Assembly: GCA_021781535.1 (NCBI GenBank)
Contig: JAJXWO010000017.1
Location: forward strand, 1-64,000
DNA: 64,000 bases
Source of the DNA: Deltaproteobacteria bacterium
GTDB taxonomy: Bacteria > Desulfobacterota > Desulfuromonadia > Geobacterales > Pseudopelobacteraceae
Direction: 5' to 3'
Shown here: one piece after another, positions 42,598-52,547 of the stretch
Layout: the number at the start of each line of letters is the position of its first letter
Position numbering within the stretch: position 1 is the first letter of the stretch
Position numbers and translations under genes: made by a program
Notes under the pieces: generated by a model
The model's input: the letters and a program-made list of their open reading frames with translations, nothing else
Told to the model about the DNA's origin: nothing
The model's database searches: none

Positions 42598-43590
42598 ATG
42601 CCTGACAAACCAAAACTGGCTGTTTATTGGGCTGCGTCGTGCGGCGGGTGTGAAATTGCCATTGTCAACCTGCACGAGAAAATCCTGGATGTGGATGCGG
42701 CGCTGGATTTCATGTTCTGCCCCTGTCTGCTTGACACCAAGAAGAAAGACCTTGAGGCGCTCCCGGACCGGGCCATAGCCATAACTCTCTTCAACGGCGC
42801 CCTCCGCACCGGGGAGAATATTGAAATTGCCCGCCTGCTGCGAAGGAAATCACAAATCCTGGTGGCCTTCGGTTCGTGCGCCAAAGGGGGGTGTATCCCG
42901 GCCTTGGCCAACTTCACCACGAAAGACGAACTTCTCAATACCATCTATATTGACAATCCCTCGGTTGATAACCCTGCATCGATCATTCCCTCCGGCACGA
43001 CCGGTTTTCCCGAGGGGGATATGTCCCTGACGCCGCTGCTGGAGCGTGTGAAGCATCTGGCTCAGGAGGTGGAGGTTGATTATTATATCCCCGGCTGCCC
43101 CCCCGAGTCGCACCAAATCTGGAATGTGATTTCGGCGATCCTGGCAGGCGATCTGCCTCCCAAGGGGAGCACAATCGGCTGCGGCACTCTGACCGTCTGT
43201 GACGACTGCGCCCGGACAAAAGAGGAAAAGCGCATTACCGCCTTCCGCCGCAATTACGAATTTTATCCTGATCCCGAAGCCTGCCTGCTTGAACAGGGGC
43301 TGCTCTGTATGGGAATTGCTACCAGAAGCGGCTGCGGTGCCCCCTGTACCAAGGCCAACATGCCCTGCAGCGGTTGTTACGGCGCACCGGAGGGGATCAG
43401 CGACCAAGGGGCAAAGATGGTGGCGGCGCTTGGTTCGGTCATGGACATCGGTGACACTACCGGTCTTTCGGAAGAGGCAATTGCCGCCCGGGTGGACGAC
43501 TTTCTGAAAACGATTCCCGACTATGCCGGCCTGTTTTACAAATACACCCTGGCCAGTTCAATACTGGGCGGTCGCGTGGGGAGGAACTGA
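42598..43590 (+). CDS. mvhG: MvhG-type [NiFe] hydrogenase small subunit
   Basis: A 330-residue group 3c small subunit. The N-terminus has YWAASCGGCEIAI (proximal cluster CxxC), then FGSCAKGGC, YIPGCPPESHQIW and cysteine-rich segments for additional clusters (CGTLTVCDDC; GCGAPCTKANMPCSGCYG). It passes electrons from the NiFe subunit to MvhD and HdrA. The ATG at 42598 follows GAAAGGG. Its stop overlaps the ATG of mvhA. Confidence 0.9.
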   Translation: MPDKPKLAVYWAASCGGCEIAIVNLHEKILDVDAALDFMFCPCLLDTKKKDLEALPDRAIAITLFNGALRTGENIEIARLLRRKSQILVAFGSCAKGGCIPALANFTTKDELLNTIYIDNPSVDNPASIIPSGTTGFPEGDMSLTPLLERVKHLAQEVEVDYYIPGCPPESHQIWNVISAILAGDLPPKGSTIGCGTLTVCDDCARTKEEKRITAFRRNYEFYPDPEACLLEQGLLCMGIATRSGCGAPCTKANMPCSGCYGAPEGISDQGAKMVAALGSVMDIGDTTGLSEEAIAARVDDFLKTIPDYAGLFYKYTLASSILGGRVGRN

Positions 43591-45083
43591 TGGCGCGTAT
43601 TGCGATTGACCCGATCACCCGTCTTGAAGGGCACGGCCGGATAGACATCTTCCTGAACGATCAGGGCACGGTGGAGAACACGTACTTCCAGATCCCGGAA
43701 CTGCGCGGCTTCGAGCAGTTCTGTGTCGGGCGCATGGCTGAGGAGATGCCGGTCATCACCAACCGCATCTGCGGAGTCTGCCCGGAGGCGCACCATCTGG
43801 CAGCAACCAAGGCGCTTGACCGAGTCTTTGGCGCCGAGCCGACTCCCGTGGCAAAAAAGCTGCGCGAGATCCTCTATATGGCATTTTTTGTCACCGATCA
43901 TACGACTCATTTTTATGCTCTCGGTGGGCCGGATTTTATCGTCGGGCCGGATGCTCCCCCCTCGGAGCGTAACATCCTGGGGGTGGCCCGCACGGTTGGT
44001 CTCGATGTTGCCGGCGAGGTGATCGCCTGCCGCAAGCGCAACCACGAGATCATCACCTTTCTGGGGGGGAAGTCGATTCATCCGGTGGCCGGTGTCCCCG
44101 GCGGCTGGAGCCGCGCCATTACTGCGGAGGAGAGAGCGCAGATTGAAGATACGGCGCGCAAAAATATCGAGTTTGCCCGCTTCTCCCTCTCCCTCTTCGA
44201 AAAGATCGTGCTGAAAAACCCGGTTTACCTGGAGATGGTGACTTCGGACATCTATCTGCACCGCACCTATTCGATGGGGACCGTGGATGCGAACAATCAG
44301 ACCAACTTCTACGACGGTATGATCCGGGTAGTGGATCAGGAAGGGAACGAGTTTGTCAAATACCACCCGTCGGACTATCGCGAGCATATTGCCGAGCGGG
44401 TGGAAGCGTGGACCTACCTGAAATATCCCTATCTGAAAAAGGTCGGGTGGAAGGGACTCACCGACGGAATCGGTAGCGGCGTTTATACCGCGACACCGCT
44501 GTCGCGGCTGAATGTTTCCGAAGGACTGGCGACGCCGCTGGCCAATGCCGAGTACCAGCGGATGTATGAAGCCTTCGGCTGCAATAAAATTACGGCGGCA
44601 CGCTACGAGCCAATCCATCACCGCCTTGCCACTCACTGGGCGCGGTTGATCGAACTGCTCTACGCCTCGGAACGGATGCTGGAACTGGCGCTCGATCCTG
44701 AAATCACGTCACCGGAAACCCGCAACATTCCCGATCCGGCCCTGTTCACCGGTGAGGGGATCGGTTCGGTCGAGGCTCCTCGCGGAACATTGACCCACCA
44801 TTTTGTCACCGATGAACGGGGGGTGCTGACGAAGGTTAATATGATCGTCGGCACCACCAACAACTACGCTGCCATATCCATGTCGATCAAGCGTGCTGCG
44901 GAGAGGCTTATCACCAGCAACGCCCCGGATGAAGCGATCCTCAACCGGGTGGAGATGGCCTTTCGTTTGTACGATCCCTGCCTCTCCTGTGCAACCCATT
45001 TTCTCCCCGGCAAGATGCCGCTGACGGTCTCGATACGTGACAGTCAGGGCGGACTTCTGCGGGAGATGCGGAGGAAGGGATGA
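43590..45083 (+). CDS. mvhA: MvhA-type [NiFe] hydrogenase large subunit
   Basis: A 497-residue catalytic subunit with both nickel motifs: RICGVCPEAHH near residue 63 and DPCLSCATHF near the C-terminus. The 18 or so residues after the second motif include a tail (SQGGLLREMRRKG) to be cut off by the maturation protease encoded next. It oxidises H2 or reduces protons in the cytoplasm. The contrast with the Ehr large subunit at 29150 is clear: here all four Ni ligands are present. Confidence 0.95.
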   Translation: MARIAIDPITRLEGHGRIDIFLNDQGTVENTYFQIPELRGFEQFCVGRMAEEMPVITNRICGVCPEAHHLAATKALDRVFGAEPTPVAKKLREILYMAFFVTDHTTHFYALGGPDFIVGPDAPPSERNILGVARTVGLDVAGEVIACRKRNHEIITFLGGKSIHPVAGVPGGWSRAITAEERAQIEDTARKNIEFARFSLSLFEKIVLKNPVYLEMVTSDIYLHRTYSMGTVDANNQTNFYDGMIRVVDQEGNEFVKYHPSDYREHIAERVEAWTYLKYPYLKKVGWKGLTDGIGSGVYTATPLSRLNVSEGLATPLANAEYQRMYEAFGCNKITAARYEPIHHRLATHWARLIELLYASERMLELALDPEITSPETRNIPDPALFTGEGIGSVEAPRGTLTHHFVTDERGVLTKVNMIVGTTNNYAAISMSIKRAAERLITSNAPDEAILNRVEMAFRLYDPCLSCATHFLPGKMPLTVSIRDSQGGLLREMRRKG

Positions 45084-45568
45084 AATCGTGCTTTGATGGG
45101 GGAACCGTCATCATCGGGATGGGGAATCCGCAGCTCTCCGATGACGGTGTCGGGCTTGCCGTGGCCGTGGCCGTGGCGGAACTCCTGAAGCAGCGCATGA
45201 CGCTGACCGTGACCGAGTTGAACACCGGGGGGATCCGGCTGATGGAGGCGATGGCCGGTTTCAGGCGGGCGGTGGTTGTCGATGCGATGCGGAGCGGCGC
45301 GCCTCCCGGCACAATTCAGCGCTTTGACCCGAATGAATTCGTCACCACCAAGAATACGTTTTCGAGCCACGATACCGATTTTGGAACGGCCTATGACCTG
45401 GGGAAGATGGCGGGCGTTTCCCTGCCGGAGCAGGTTTCCTTCTGGGTAATCGAGGGCCGTGAGTTTGACCTTTTTGGCGAACGACTTACCGCCGAGGTGG
45501 CTGCGGCGGTGCCGGCGGCCGTGGAGCGGATCGTCGCCCAGATCACTGCATGGGAGGGGGGAGCATGA
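45080..45568 (+). CDS. Hydrogenase maturation protease
   Basis: A 162-residue HyaD/HycI-family peptidase: IIGMGNPQLSDDGVGLAVA at the N-terminus with the conserved Asp, VVVDAMRSGAPPG with the second acid, and a later SSHDTDFGTAY with a His. It removes the C-terminal tail of the large subunit after nickel insertion. Overlaps both neighbours by 4 bp, so it is dedicated to this hydrogenase. Confidence 0.9.
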   Translation: MKSCFDGGTVIIGMGNPQLSDDGVGLAVAVAVAELLKQRMTLTVTELNTGGIRLMEAMAGFRRAVVVDAMRSGAPPGTIQRFDPNEFVTTKNTFSSHDTDFGTAYDLGKMAGVSLPEQVSFWVIEGREFDLFGERLTAEVAAAVPAAVERIVAQITAWEGGA

Positions 45569-47517
45569 AGATAGGCCTCTATTTTTGCAACTGCGGCAGC
45601 AACATCGCCGAAAAGATCAGCTCCGCAGCGGTGGCTGAAGCGGCCGCATCCTTTCCGGACAGCCCCTATGTAAAAATTGTGGATTTTATCTGCTCGGAAG
45701 ATGGCACGCTGCAGTTTGAGGAAAGCCTGAGGTCGGAACAGCCGGATCGGGTCGTCGTTGCCGCCTGCTCACCACGAGACCATGAGGCGACTTTCCGCCG
45801 CTGCCTGACCAATGCCGGAATGAATCCCTACCTGATGCAGATGGTCAATATCCGCGAACAGATCGCCTGGGTGACGGAAGACCCGGCGGTTGCGACCGAA
45901 AAAGCGATAGCGGCCATCCGGGGGGCGGTCTGCCGGGTACGGCTGCAGCAACCGTTAGAGAAAAAACTGCTGGAGGTTTGCCCCGATGCGCTCGTGATCG
46001 GCGCCGGTCCGGCCGGTATGAAAGCGGCTTTGTCGCTGGCCGAAGCGGGGCGTTCCGTGGTGCTGGTGGAGCGGACGCCGTTTGTCGGCGGACTGCCGGT
46101 CCGTTTCGAAGATCTGTTTCCGGCCCTGGAGTGCGCCCCCTGCATGCTGGAACCACTGATGGGGGATCTGCTTCACGGTGACCATGCCGGGAAGATCGAG
46201 CTGATGACTATGGCGGAATTGGTTGAGGTGACCGGTTTTTATGGTAATTTTATTGCAAAAATCCGCCGGAAGCCACGCCATGTTTCGCTGCATGAATGCA
46301 TCGGCTGCGGCGAGTGTGTGGAGGCCTGCCCCGCAACAACAAGGAATGAATTCAACAGTAACGCCAGCGAGCGCAAAGCGATTGATTTCGCTTTTACCGG
46401 GGTTCTGCCGAACGCTCCGTTCCTGATGGAGGAAATCTGCATCCGCTCGAAAGGAGAGGAGTGCCGGGCCTGCAAGGATGCCTGCCCCATGGGCGAAGAT
46501 GTCGTCGCCCTCGATGAGGTTGAAACGACTGTCGAACGCCGAATCGGCTCCATCATTTTGGCCACCGGCGCCGGGCTGTATGATGCCTCCCGGGTGGCGG
46601 GTTTGGGGATGGGAACGCAGCCTGATGTGTATGACGCCCTGCAGTTTGAACGGATGCTCTCATCGACCGGGCCGACCGGCGGAGAGATCGTGACCTCGGA
46701 TGGCACTGCCCCGTCATCGGTGGCGATTATCCATTGCGTCGGGAGCCTGGATGAAGATCATAAACCGTACTGCTCCGGCATCTGCTGCCAGTACGCTTTC
46801 AAGTTCAACCATCTGATCACTGCGAAACTTCCGGAGGCATCGATCACCCATTATCACCGTGAACTGGTGGTGCCGGGCAAAGAGGCGCATGCCCTGCTCC
46901 GGCACGCCGCCGGGAACAGGAACTCCTCCCTGAAACGATACGGCGGTATCAAGGATCTTGCCGTCACACGTGACAGGAGCGGCAGGCTGCAGGTGAGCGC
47001 CAGAGGGGATGTGACTTCTGCGGATATGGTCATTCTCTGCCCGGCGGTGATTCCGGCAGAAGGTGCTGACAGGCTGTCCTCTCTGCTGGATGTCAGTTGC
47101 GACCCATTCGGGTTCTTCCAGGAGTTGCACGGACGGTTGGACGCAGCCCAGAGTACCCTCAAGGGGGTCTATCTGGCCGGAGCCTGTCAGGAGCCGATGG
47201 ATATCCGGAGTGCGATGCTTGAAGGGATGGCCAGCGTCGGCCATACGCTGGCAGGGCTTCAGCCGGGGCGGATGATTGAGATCGATCCTGCCACCGCCGA
47301 GGTTGATGAAACCCGGTGCGCCGGCTGTCGCCTCTGTGTGTCTGTCTGCCCTTATCACGCCATAACGTTCGACAGTGAACACCATGCGTCGCATATCAAC
47401 GCCGTCCTGTGCCGTGGTTGCGGCACCTGTGTGACCGCCTGCCCGGCCGGGGCCATTACCGGCCACCACTTTACCAATGAGCAGATTATGGCCGAGATGG
47501 AAGGAGTCCTGAAATGA
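45565..47517 (+). CDS. hdrA: HdrA-like flavin and iron-sulfur protein
   Basis: A 650-residue HdrA: N-terminal YFCNCGSNIAEKI domain, FAD-binding ALVIGAGPAGMKAALSLAEAG, and four cysteine motifs, CIGCGECVEACPA, CRACKDACPMG, CAGCRLCVSVCPY and CRGCGTCVTACPA, each suited to a [4Fe-4S] cluster. In methanogens HdrA with Mvh performs flavin-based electron bifurcation together with HdrB and HdrC. The last two are not in this operon, so the disulfide-type acceptor is unknown. The start at 45565 overlaps the protease stop. Confidence 0.9.
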   Translation: MKIGLYFCNCGSNIAEKISSAAVAEAAASFPDSPYVKIVDFICSEDGTLQFEESLRSEQPDRVVVAACSPRDHEATFRRCLTNAGMNPYLMQMVNIREQIAWVTEDPAVATEKAIAAIRGAVCRVRLQQPLEKKLLEVCPDALVIGAGPAGMKAALSLAEAGRSVVLVERTPFVGGLPVRFEDLFPALECAPCMLEPLMGDLLHGDHAGKIELMTMAELVEVTGFYGNFIAKIRRKPRHVSLHECIGCGECVEACPATTRNEFNSNASERKAIDFAFTGVLPNAPFLMEEICIRSKGEECRACKDACPMGEDVVALDEVETTVERRIGSIILATGAGLYDASRVAGLGMGTQPDVYDALQFERMLSSTGPTGGEIVTSDGTAPSSVAIIHCVGSLDEDHKPYCSGICCQYAFKFNHLITAKLPEASITHYHRELVVPGKEAHALLRHAAGNRNSSLKRYGGIKDLAVTRDRSGRLQVSARGDVTSADMVILCPAVIPAEGADRLSSLLDVSCDPFGFFQELHGRLDAAQSTLKGVYLAGACQEPMDIRSAMLEGMASVGHTLAGLQPGRMIEIDPATAEVDETRCAGCRLCVSVCPYHAITFDSEHHASHINAVLCRGCGTCVTACPAGAITGHHFTNEQIMAEMEGVLK

Positions 47518-47963
47518 CCGCCGTGGCAGATTTTGAGCCTAAAATCATCGGTTTCCTCTGTAACTGGTGTTCCTATGCCGGGGCTGATAAGGCGGGGGGG
47601 ATGCAGGAGACGTATCCACCGAATGTCCGTATAATCCGGGTCATGTGCAGTGGCAGAGTCGATCCTCAATTTGTGCTTTCAGCCTTTGAAAAGGGGGCCG
47701 ACGGTGTTATTATCCTCGCCTGTCACCCCGGAGACTGCCACTACAAAGAGGGGAATTGCCGTGCTCTGCAGCGTCACGGGATGTTGAACTTGATGCTGGA
47801 GCAGTTGGGTGTTGAAAAAGAACGGTGTCGGCTGGATTATGTCTCCGCAGGAGAAGGGGAAAAGTTCAGCAGGGTTATCCGCGAGATTGTTGAATCAGTT
47901 CGTGCGCTGGGTCCGCTTTTGCTGGCTTCGGACCACAACGCAGAAATTCTATCGACTGAATAA
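47514..47963 (+). CDS. mvhD: MvhD iron-sulfur subunit
   Basis: A 149-residue protein with GFLCNWCSYAGADKAG, RVMCSGRVDP and CHPGDCHYKEGNC, the cysteine pattern of MvhD that holds a [2Fe-2S] cluster and joins the hydrogenase to HdrA. Coupled to hdrA by a 4-bp overlap. Confidence 0.9.
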   Translation: MTAVADFEPKIIGFLCNWCSYAGADKAGGMQETYPPNVRIIRVMCSGRVDPQFVLSAFEKGADGVIILACHPGDCHYKEGNCRALQRHGMLNLMLEQLGVEKERCRLDYVSAGEGEKFSRVIREIVESVRALGPLLLASDHNAEILSTE

Positions 47964-47983
47964 ACCACAAGGAGAGATATATT

Positions 47984-48205
47984 ATGGCTGTTTCAGTACT
48001 TGATGCCCGAGGTCTCAAATGTCCCCAACCAACACTCAAGATCACCGTTTTATCGGTCAAGATGAAGCCGGGAGATGTTCTTGAAGTCGTCGCCGATTGT
48101 CCTACATTTGAAAAAGATGTGCGCGATTGGTGTTCACGTGCAAGAAAAACCCTTTTATGGGTCAGGGATGAAGGAACGGCAAAGAAGGTGCAAATCCAGT
48201 TCTGA
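47984..48205 (+). CDS. TusA/SirA-family sulfur carrier-like protein
   Basis: A 73-residue protein with the TusA motif DARGLKCPQPTLKIT; the Cys of CPxP carries persulfide in TusA. A second Cys pair (DCPTFEKDVRDWC) follows. It starts 20 bp after mvhD with AAGGAGAG upstream and ends the hydrogenase operon. TusA-like genes often accompany Hdr-like complexes in sulfur metabolism. Confidence 0.85.
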   Translation: MAVSVLDARGLKCPQPTLKITVLSVKMKPGDVLEVVADCPTFEKDVRDWCSRARKTLLWVRDEGTAKKVQIQF

Positions 48206-48249
48206 TTGCCATGCTGCTGGCGTAAACTTACCCAAAAGGATCTACTGTC

Positions 48250-49929
48250 TTGAACACGAAAACAGCCGTCATCGCGGCAAAACTGAAAAAAATCCGCGAG
48301 TCCTATATAAAACAGCTTCCCGGGCAACTGGAAACCATTCGGGCGGCCTACTCTGCCTTTGTCCTGGGAGAGCAGGGAAATGCCCCGCTGGAGGATTTGC
48401 ATCGGCGCATTCATACCATGAAAGGGGCGTCCGCTTCGTTCCGGCTGGGTATATTGAGCTCGATCGCCATGACGGGGGAAAACCTGGCGAAGGAGGCGTT
48501 GCGGACGGCGGAGCCTTTGGGCACATCATGGCATCAGAAGATGCAGGAAGTGTTTGACCGCATAGAACACGCAATTTCCTCCATTGATTCTTTGCAGGGC
48601 ATGGAGTTGCAGATTCAGGAGCTGGCAATAGCCGCCGAGGAAACGACCGAAAGAGAACGGAAGCTCGTGTATCTGTGCGAGGATGACTCATATCAACGCC
48701 TGACACTTGCAACGCAGATTGGCTGTTTCGGTTTTGAAGTGCTCTCTTTTGGCGAGCTGGAGCATTTGATCAATGCCGTGCAGAGTGCTCCGCCCGACGT
48801 GATCGTTATGGACATGATCTTTCCCGATCGGCCGCTGGGAGGTGCTGAGGTCATGCAAACCATTCAGGCTGGCCGCGAAAATCCGATCCCAACCGTCTTT
48901 ATTTCATCTCAGGGATCGCTGTCCAACCGTCTGTCGGCCGTGCGTGCCGGGTCCAGTGCCTATTTCGTAAAACCGCTCAACGTGACTGAACTCTGTTCAA
49001 CCCTCAGTCTGCTTACCTCGGCGGTGAAACCGGAACCGTACCGGGTCATGATTGTGGATGACGAACCGCGACTGGCCGAATATCACGCCTTGATACTTCA
49101 AGAAGCGGGAATGAGAACCCTGGCGATAAACGATCCGCTGCAGGTCATGTCACCATTGTTCGAATTCAAGCCGGACCTGATTTTAATGGATATGTATATG
49201 CCCGGCTGCAATGGTATGGAGTTGGCAAAGGCTATTCGGCAGATCGGCGCCTATTTCAGTATTCCCATCGTGTACCTTTCCAGCGAAACCGATCTCGAAA
49301 AACAGTTTCAGGCCCTGCAGACCGGGGGGGACGCGTTCCTGACCAAACCGATCAAGCCCGAACGGCTGGTCTCCTCGGTCGCAGCTCGTGCCGAGAGGAT
49401 GAAGATCATCCGTTCGTACATGGTGCGGGACAGCATGACCGGCCTGTTCAACCATACTGCCACCAAGGAACATCTGGATACGACCATTGCCCTTGCTCAG
49501 CGGAAGCAGGAAGAAGTCTGTTTTGCCATGATCGATGTCGATAAATTCAAGTTGGTGAACGATACCTATGGCCATCCGATCGGAGACCGGGTTTTGATTG
49601 CCCTTGCGCGCCTCATCAGGCAACGGGTGCGTAAAGCGGATACCGTCGGCCGGTTTGGTGGCGAGGAGTTTGCCGTTATTCTTCCAGGTTGCAGTCTCAC
49701 TGAGGCGGTTGTTCTTCTTAACGAGTTGCGGGAAAGTTTTGCCGCTGTCTGTTTTCAGGCTAAAGATGAAACCTTCTCATGTACCTTCAGTTGCGGTATT
49801 GCCGCACTCTCGCTCTATGGAGATGCGACCGCGCTTACCACGGGGGCTGACGAGGCGCTCTATGCTGCCAAGGATGGCGGGCGCAATCTGGTTGTTGCCG
49901 CAGGGGGAATTGGCGGAATGAAAAAATAA
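48250..49929 (+). CDS. Hpt-REC-REC-GGDEF signalling protein
   Basis: A 559-residue protein: Hpt domain with the phosphorylatable His in RIHTMKGASASFR, a first receiver (LVYLCEDDSYQRL; Asp in VIVMDMIFPD), a second receiver (VMIVDDEPRLAEY; Asp in LILMDMYMPGCNG) and a GGDEF domain with GGEEF and an I-site RKAD five residues before it. It should make c-di-GMP under control of a phosphorelay, possibly from the CheA upstream. The start is TTG with AAAGGA about 11 bp before it. Confidence 0.85.
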   Translation: MNTKTAVIAAKLKKIRESYIKQLPGQLETIRAAYSAFVLGEQGNAPLEDLHRRIHTMKGASASFRLGILSSIAMTGENLAKEALRTAEPLGTSWHQKMQEVFDRIEHAISSIDSLQGMELQIQELAIAAEETTERERKLVYLCEDDSYQRLTLATQIGCFGFEVLSFGELEHLINAVQSAPPDVIVMDMIFPDRPLGGAEVMQTIQAGRENPIPTVFISSQGSLSNRLSAVRAGSSAYFVKPLNVTELCSTLSLLTSAVKPEPYRVMIVDDEPRLAEYHALILQEAGMRTLAINDPLQVMSPLFEFKPDLILMDMYMPGCNGMELAKAIRQIGAYFSIPIVYLSSETDLEKQFQALQTGGDAFLTKPIKPERLVSSVAARAERMKIIRSYMVRDSMTGLFNHTATKEHLDTTIALAQRKQEEVCFAMIDVDKFKLVNDTYGHPIGDRVLIALARLIRQRVRKADTVGRFGGEEFAVILPGCSLTEAVVLLNELRESFAAVCFQAKDETFSCTFSCGIAALSLYGDATALTTGADEALYAAKDGGRNLVVAAGGIGGMKK

Positions 49930-50001
49930 CAGCACTATTTGGTTTGTGGTGAGTTCCGGTGCGGTTTGCAGTGTGGCAGTATTTCGGGGGCGTACGTATA
50001 C

Positions 50002-51666
50002 TTACCTCTTTGCGCTGGCGGCCAGCATTTCGGTCGCATGCGCCAGGGCGGATTGGCTTATGGTTGCTCCGGCCAGCATTCGGGCGATTTCGCGGGTACG
50101 CTCGTCCTGGCCAAGTTCAAAAATGCGGGTGGATGTCCGTCCACCTTCAACCAGTTTTTCCACCCGCAGCTGCTGATCGGCACAGGCTGCAACTTGCGGC
50201 AAATGGGTAATGCAAAGTACCTGTTGGCTGTCAGCGACGTTTTTAAGTTTTCTTCCGACCAATTCAGATGTCGCTCCGCCGATGCCGGTATCGACCTCGT
50301 CGAATACCAGCGTCGGGACATCACCCTCCGGCAATACCTGCTTGATCGCCAACATCAATCGGGACAGTTCGCCACCCGATGCGATCCTGCCCAACGGACG
50401 TGGGACTTCCCCCGGGTTTGGCGAAAAGAGGAACTCAACCCTTTCAAAACCGTTTGAACGGGGCTCCGTCAGCAGCTCAAGCGCCGGTTCAATGATCGCA
50501 CCTTTCATGGCCAGCTGGTGCGCCTCACTTTCAAGCGCCTGTTTAAGTTTTCCGGCGGCGTGGATTCTGGTTGCAGTAAGCTCCTCACCCACCAGTTTCA
50601 GCGCATCATCGAGAGCGTCACGCTCGGTTTCCAGAGCATGTCTGTTTTGCTCTCCGTCCTGCAGTTGTTCAAGTTCGGCGTCGATTCCTGCCTTGTAGTC
50701 AAGTATCTCTTCCACCGTCGGCGCATATTTTTTCTTCAATCTGCCGATCTGGTCGAGCCGGTCGTCAATCTGCTGCAGCGCGACCGGGTCGGACTCAATG
50801 CGAGAGGCGTAGTCACGCAGGGTTATTGCGGTGTCTTCCAGCTGCAGATAGGCACCTTCAAGTGATGCGGCCGTCTCCTGCAGCGAGTGGTCGATGGTTG
50901 ATATTTCAGTTATTGAGGTGGCAATACGCCTGAGCTGTCCTAAAAGTGTTCCGTCACCGCCGTAAAGTCGATCAAATGCTTCACTGCTGACTCCTCCCAG
51001 CTTTTCGGCACTTGCCAGAAGCTGGCGTTGCTCCTCGAGATGTTCCTCTTCACCCGGTTTGAGTGCTGCCTTGGCAATTTCTTCCGACTGATATGACAGC
51101 AGGTCACGGCGTCGTTCTGCCTCTCGTTCGGCATTTTCAAGCCCCGCCAGAATGGTGCGTACAGACGCCAGTCGGCTGAACAGTTGGCTGAACTTTTGCC
51201 GCAGCTCTCCACAGCCGGCAAATTCATCCAGCAGACGCAGGTGATTTTCCGGTTTGAGCAGAGTCTGGGAATCGTGCTGGCCGTAGATATTGATCAGTCG
51301 CGGAGCTATGTCAATCAGGAGTGCCAGCGTGGCCATGCCGCCGTTGATGAAGATTCGATTTCTGCCTCCTCGCGACAGGGAACGTTTAATCAGCAGCTCA
51401 TCGGCAGCATCGAAACCGGCTTCCGTAAGTTGCCGCTTGATATCCGACTGTGCAGAAATATCGAAGAGTGCCTCGACGACCGCCTCCTCCTCGCCGGAAC
51501 GGATCAGGTCGCTGGAGGCACGATTGCCCATGATCAGTCCGACCGCATCGATAATGATCGATTTCCCGGCACCGGTTTCCCCTGTCAGCACGGTCAGCCC
51601 GGCTTTGAAGGCAATGTGCAGGGTGTCAATAATTGCGACATTTTTAATTGTGAGGTCGGTTAACAT
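50002..51666 (-). CDS. recN: DNA repair protein RecN
   Basis: A 554-residue SMC-like ATPase: N-terminal Walker A (LTGETGAGKSIIIDAVG), long coiled coils (residues 150-380), and a C-terminal ABC signature and Walker B region (LGRIASGGELSRLMLAIK; TLVFDEVDTGIGG). RecN tethers DNA ends during double-strand-break repair. It is 6 bp downstream of nadK, a common pairing. Length is typical. Confidence 0.95.
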   Translation of the reverse strand: MLTDLTIKNVAIIDTLHIAFKAGLTVLTGETGAGKSIIIDAVGLIMGNRASSDLIRSGEEEAVVEALFDISAQSDIKRQLTEAGFDAADELLIKRSLSRGGRNRIFINGGMATLALLIDIAPRLINIYGQHDSQTLLKPENHLRLLDEFAGCGELRQKFSQLFSRLASVRTILAGLENAEREAERRRDLLSYQSEEIAKAALKPGEEEHLEEQRQLLASAEKLGGVSSEAFDRLYGGDGTLLGQLRRIATSITEISTIDHSLQETAASLEGAYLQLEDTAITLRDYASRIESDPVALQQIDDRLDQIGRLKKKYAPTVEEILDYKAGIDAELEQLQDGEQNRHALETERDALDDALKLVGEELTATRIHAAGKLKQALESEAHQLAMKGAIIEPALELLTEPRSNGFERVEFLFSPNPGEVPRPLGRIASGGELSRLMLAIKQVLPEGDVPTLVFDEVDTGIGGATSELVGRKLKNVADSQQVLCITHLPQVAACADQQLRVEKLVEGGRTSTRIFELGQDERTREIARMLAGATISQSALAHATEMLAASAKR

Positions 51667-51672
51667 GCTGAA

Positions 51673-52539
51673 TCAGCGTTCTCCCCATTTCAGTTTGGTG
51701 CGTAATATTTCAAAATAGTCACGGCTGCGCGACATAACCAGAGAGGTTGTTTTCAGCGCCTTGCGTACCTCAACCGAGTCCCCCTCCTGTAGTTCGAAGC
51801 CAACCTGGCCATCCAGCGTCAGATATACCTTTTCGTCAAATGATGAGGTAACGGTAATAGAGATGATAGATTCATCGGTGACGACAATCGGTCGGTTGGT
51901 TAATGTGTGCGGACAGATCGGGGTGATTGCAATGCAGCTCATCAATGGGTGGATAATCGGGCCGCCGGCGGAAAGAGAATAGCCGGTGGAACCGGTCGGG
52001 GTTGACACGATCAGGCCGTCCGCCTTGTAGGTGGTCAAAAAATGGCGGTTGACCTTGGTTTCCAGGTCCACGATCCGGGCCAGCGCCCCCTTATTGATAA
52101 CCATGTCATTCAAGACATGGTGCTTCTCAATTTCCAGTCCTTCCCGGTGGAGGGTTACTTCCAGCATCATCCGATCCGAGACGCGCGGATTTCCTTCCAG
52201 ACATTTTTCCAGACGGGTGTACAGTTCCTCAACGGTAATCTCCGTCAAAAAACCGAGACTTCCAAGGTTTACCCCAAGGATCGGCACGTCTTTGCCGCTG
52301 AAGAGGCGTGCCACCGAGATCAGTGTGCCGTCCCCCCCAAGAACCACCACCAGTTCAGCCTGATCGCGGATCTCTTCTTCCGTTAATGCTTTCGGGTAAC
52401 CGAGCTGGTGTGTCAGTTCGGATTCGGCCATGGGGGTGCAGCCGCGCTCCTCAAGCCAATTGATCAGGTCGCTGGCAACCCCAAGGCAGCGGGGGTCATG
52501 AACCTTGGCAAATATGGCGACATTCTGGATTAGTTGCAT
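51673..52539 (-). CDS. nadK: NAD kinase
   Basis: A 288-residue kinase with VVLGGDGTLISVAR (catalytic GGDG) near residue 70, NLGSLGFLTEI and GLIVSTPTGSTGYSLSAGGPI. It makes NADP from NAD and polyphosphate or ATP. Lies between valS and recN on the minus strand, 8 bp after valS. Confidence 0.95.
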   Translation of the reverse strand: MQLIQNVAIFAKVHDPRCLGVASDLINWLEERGCTPMAESELTHQLGYPKALTEEEIRDQAELVVVLGGDGTLISVARLFSGKDVPILGVNLGSLGFLTEITVEELYTRLEKCLEGNPRVSDRMMLEVTLHREGLEIEKHHVLNDMVINKGALARIVDLETKVNRHFLTTYKADGLIVSTPTGSTGYSLSAGGPIIHPLMSCIAITPICPHTLTNRPIVVTDESIISITVTSSFDEKVYLTLDGQVGFELQEGDSVEVRKALKTTSLVMSRSRDYFEILRTKLKWGER

Positions 52540-52547
52540 GATTGCAC

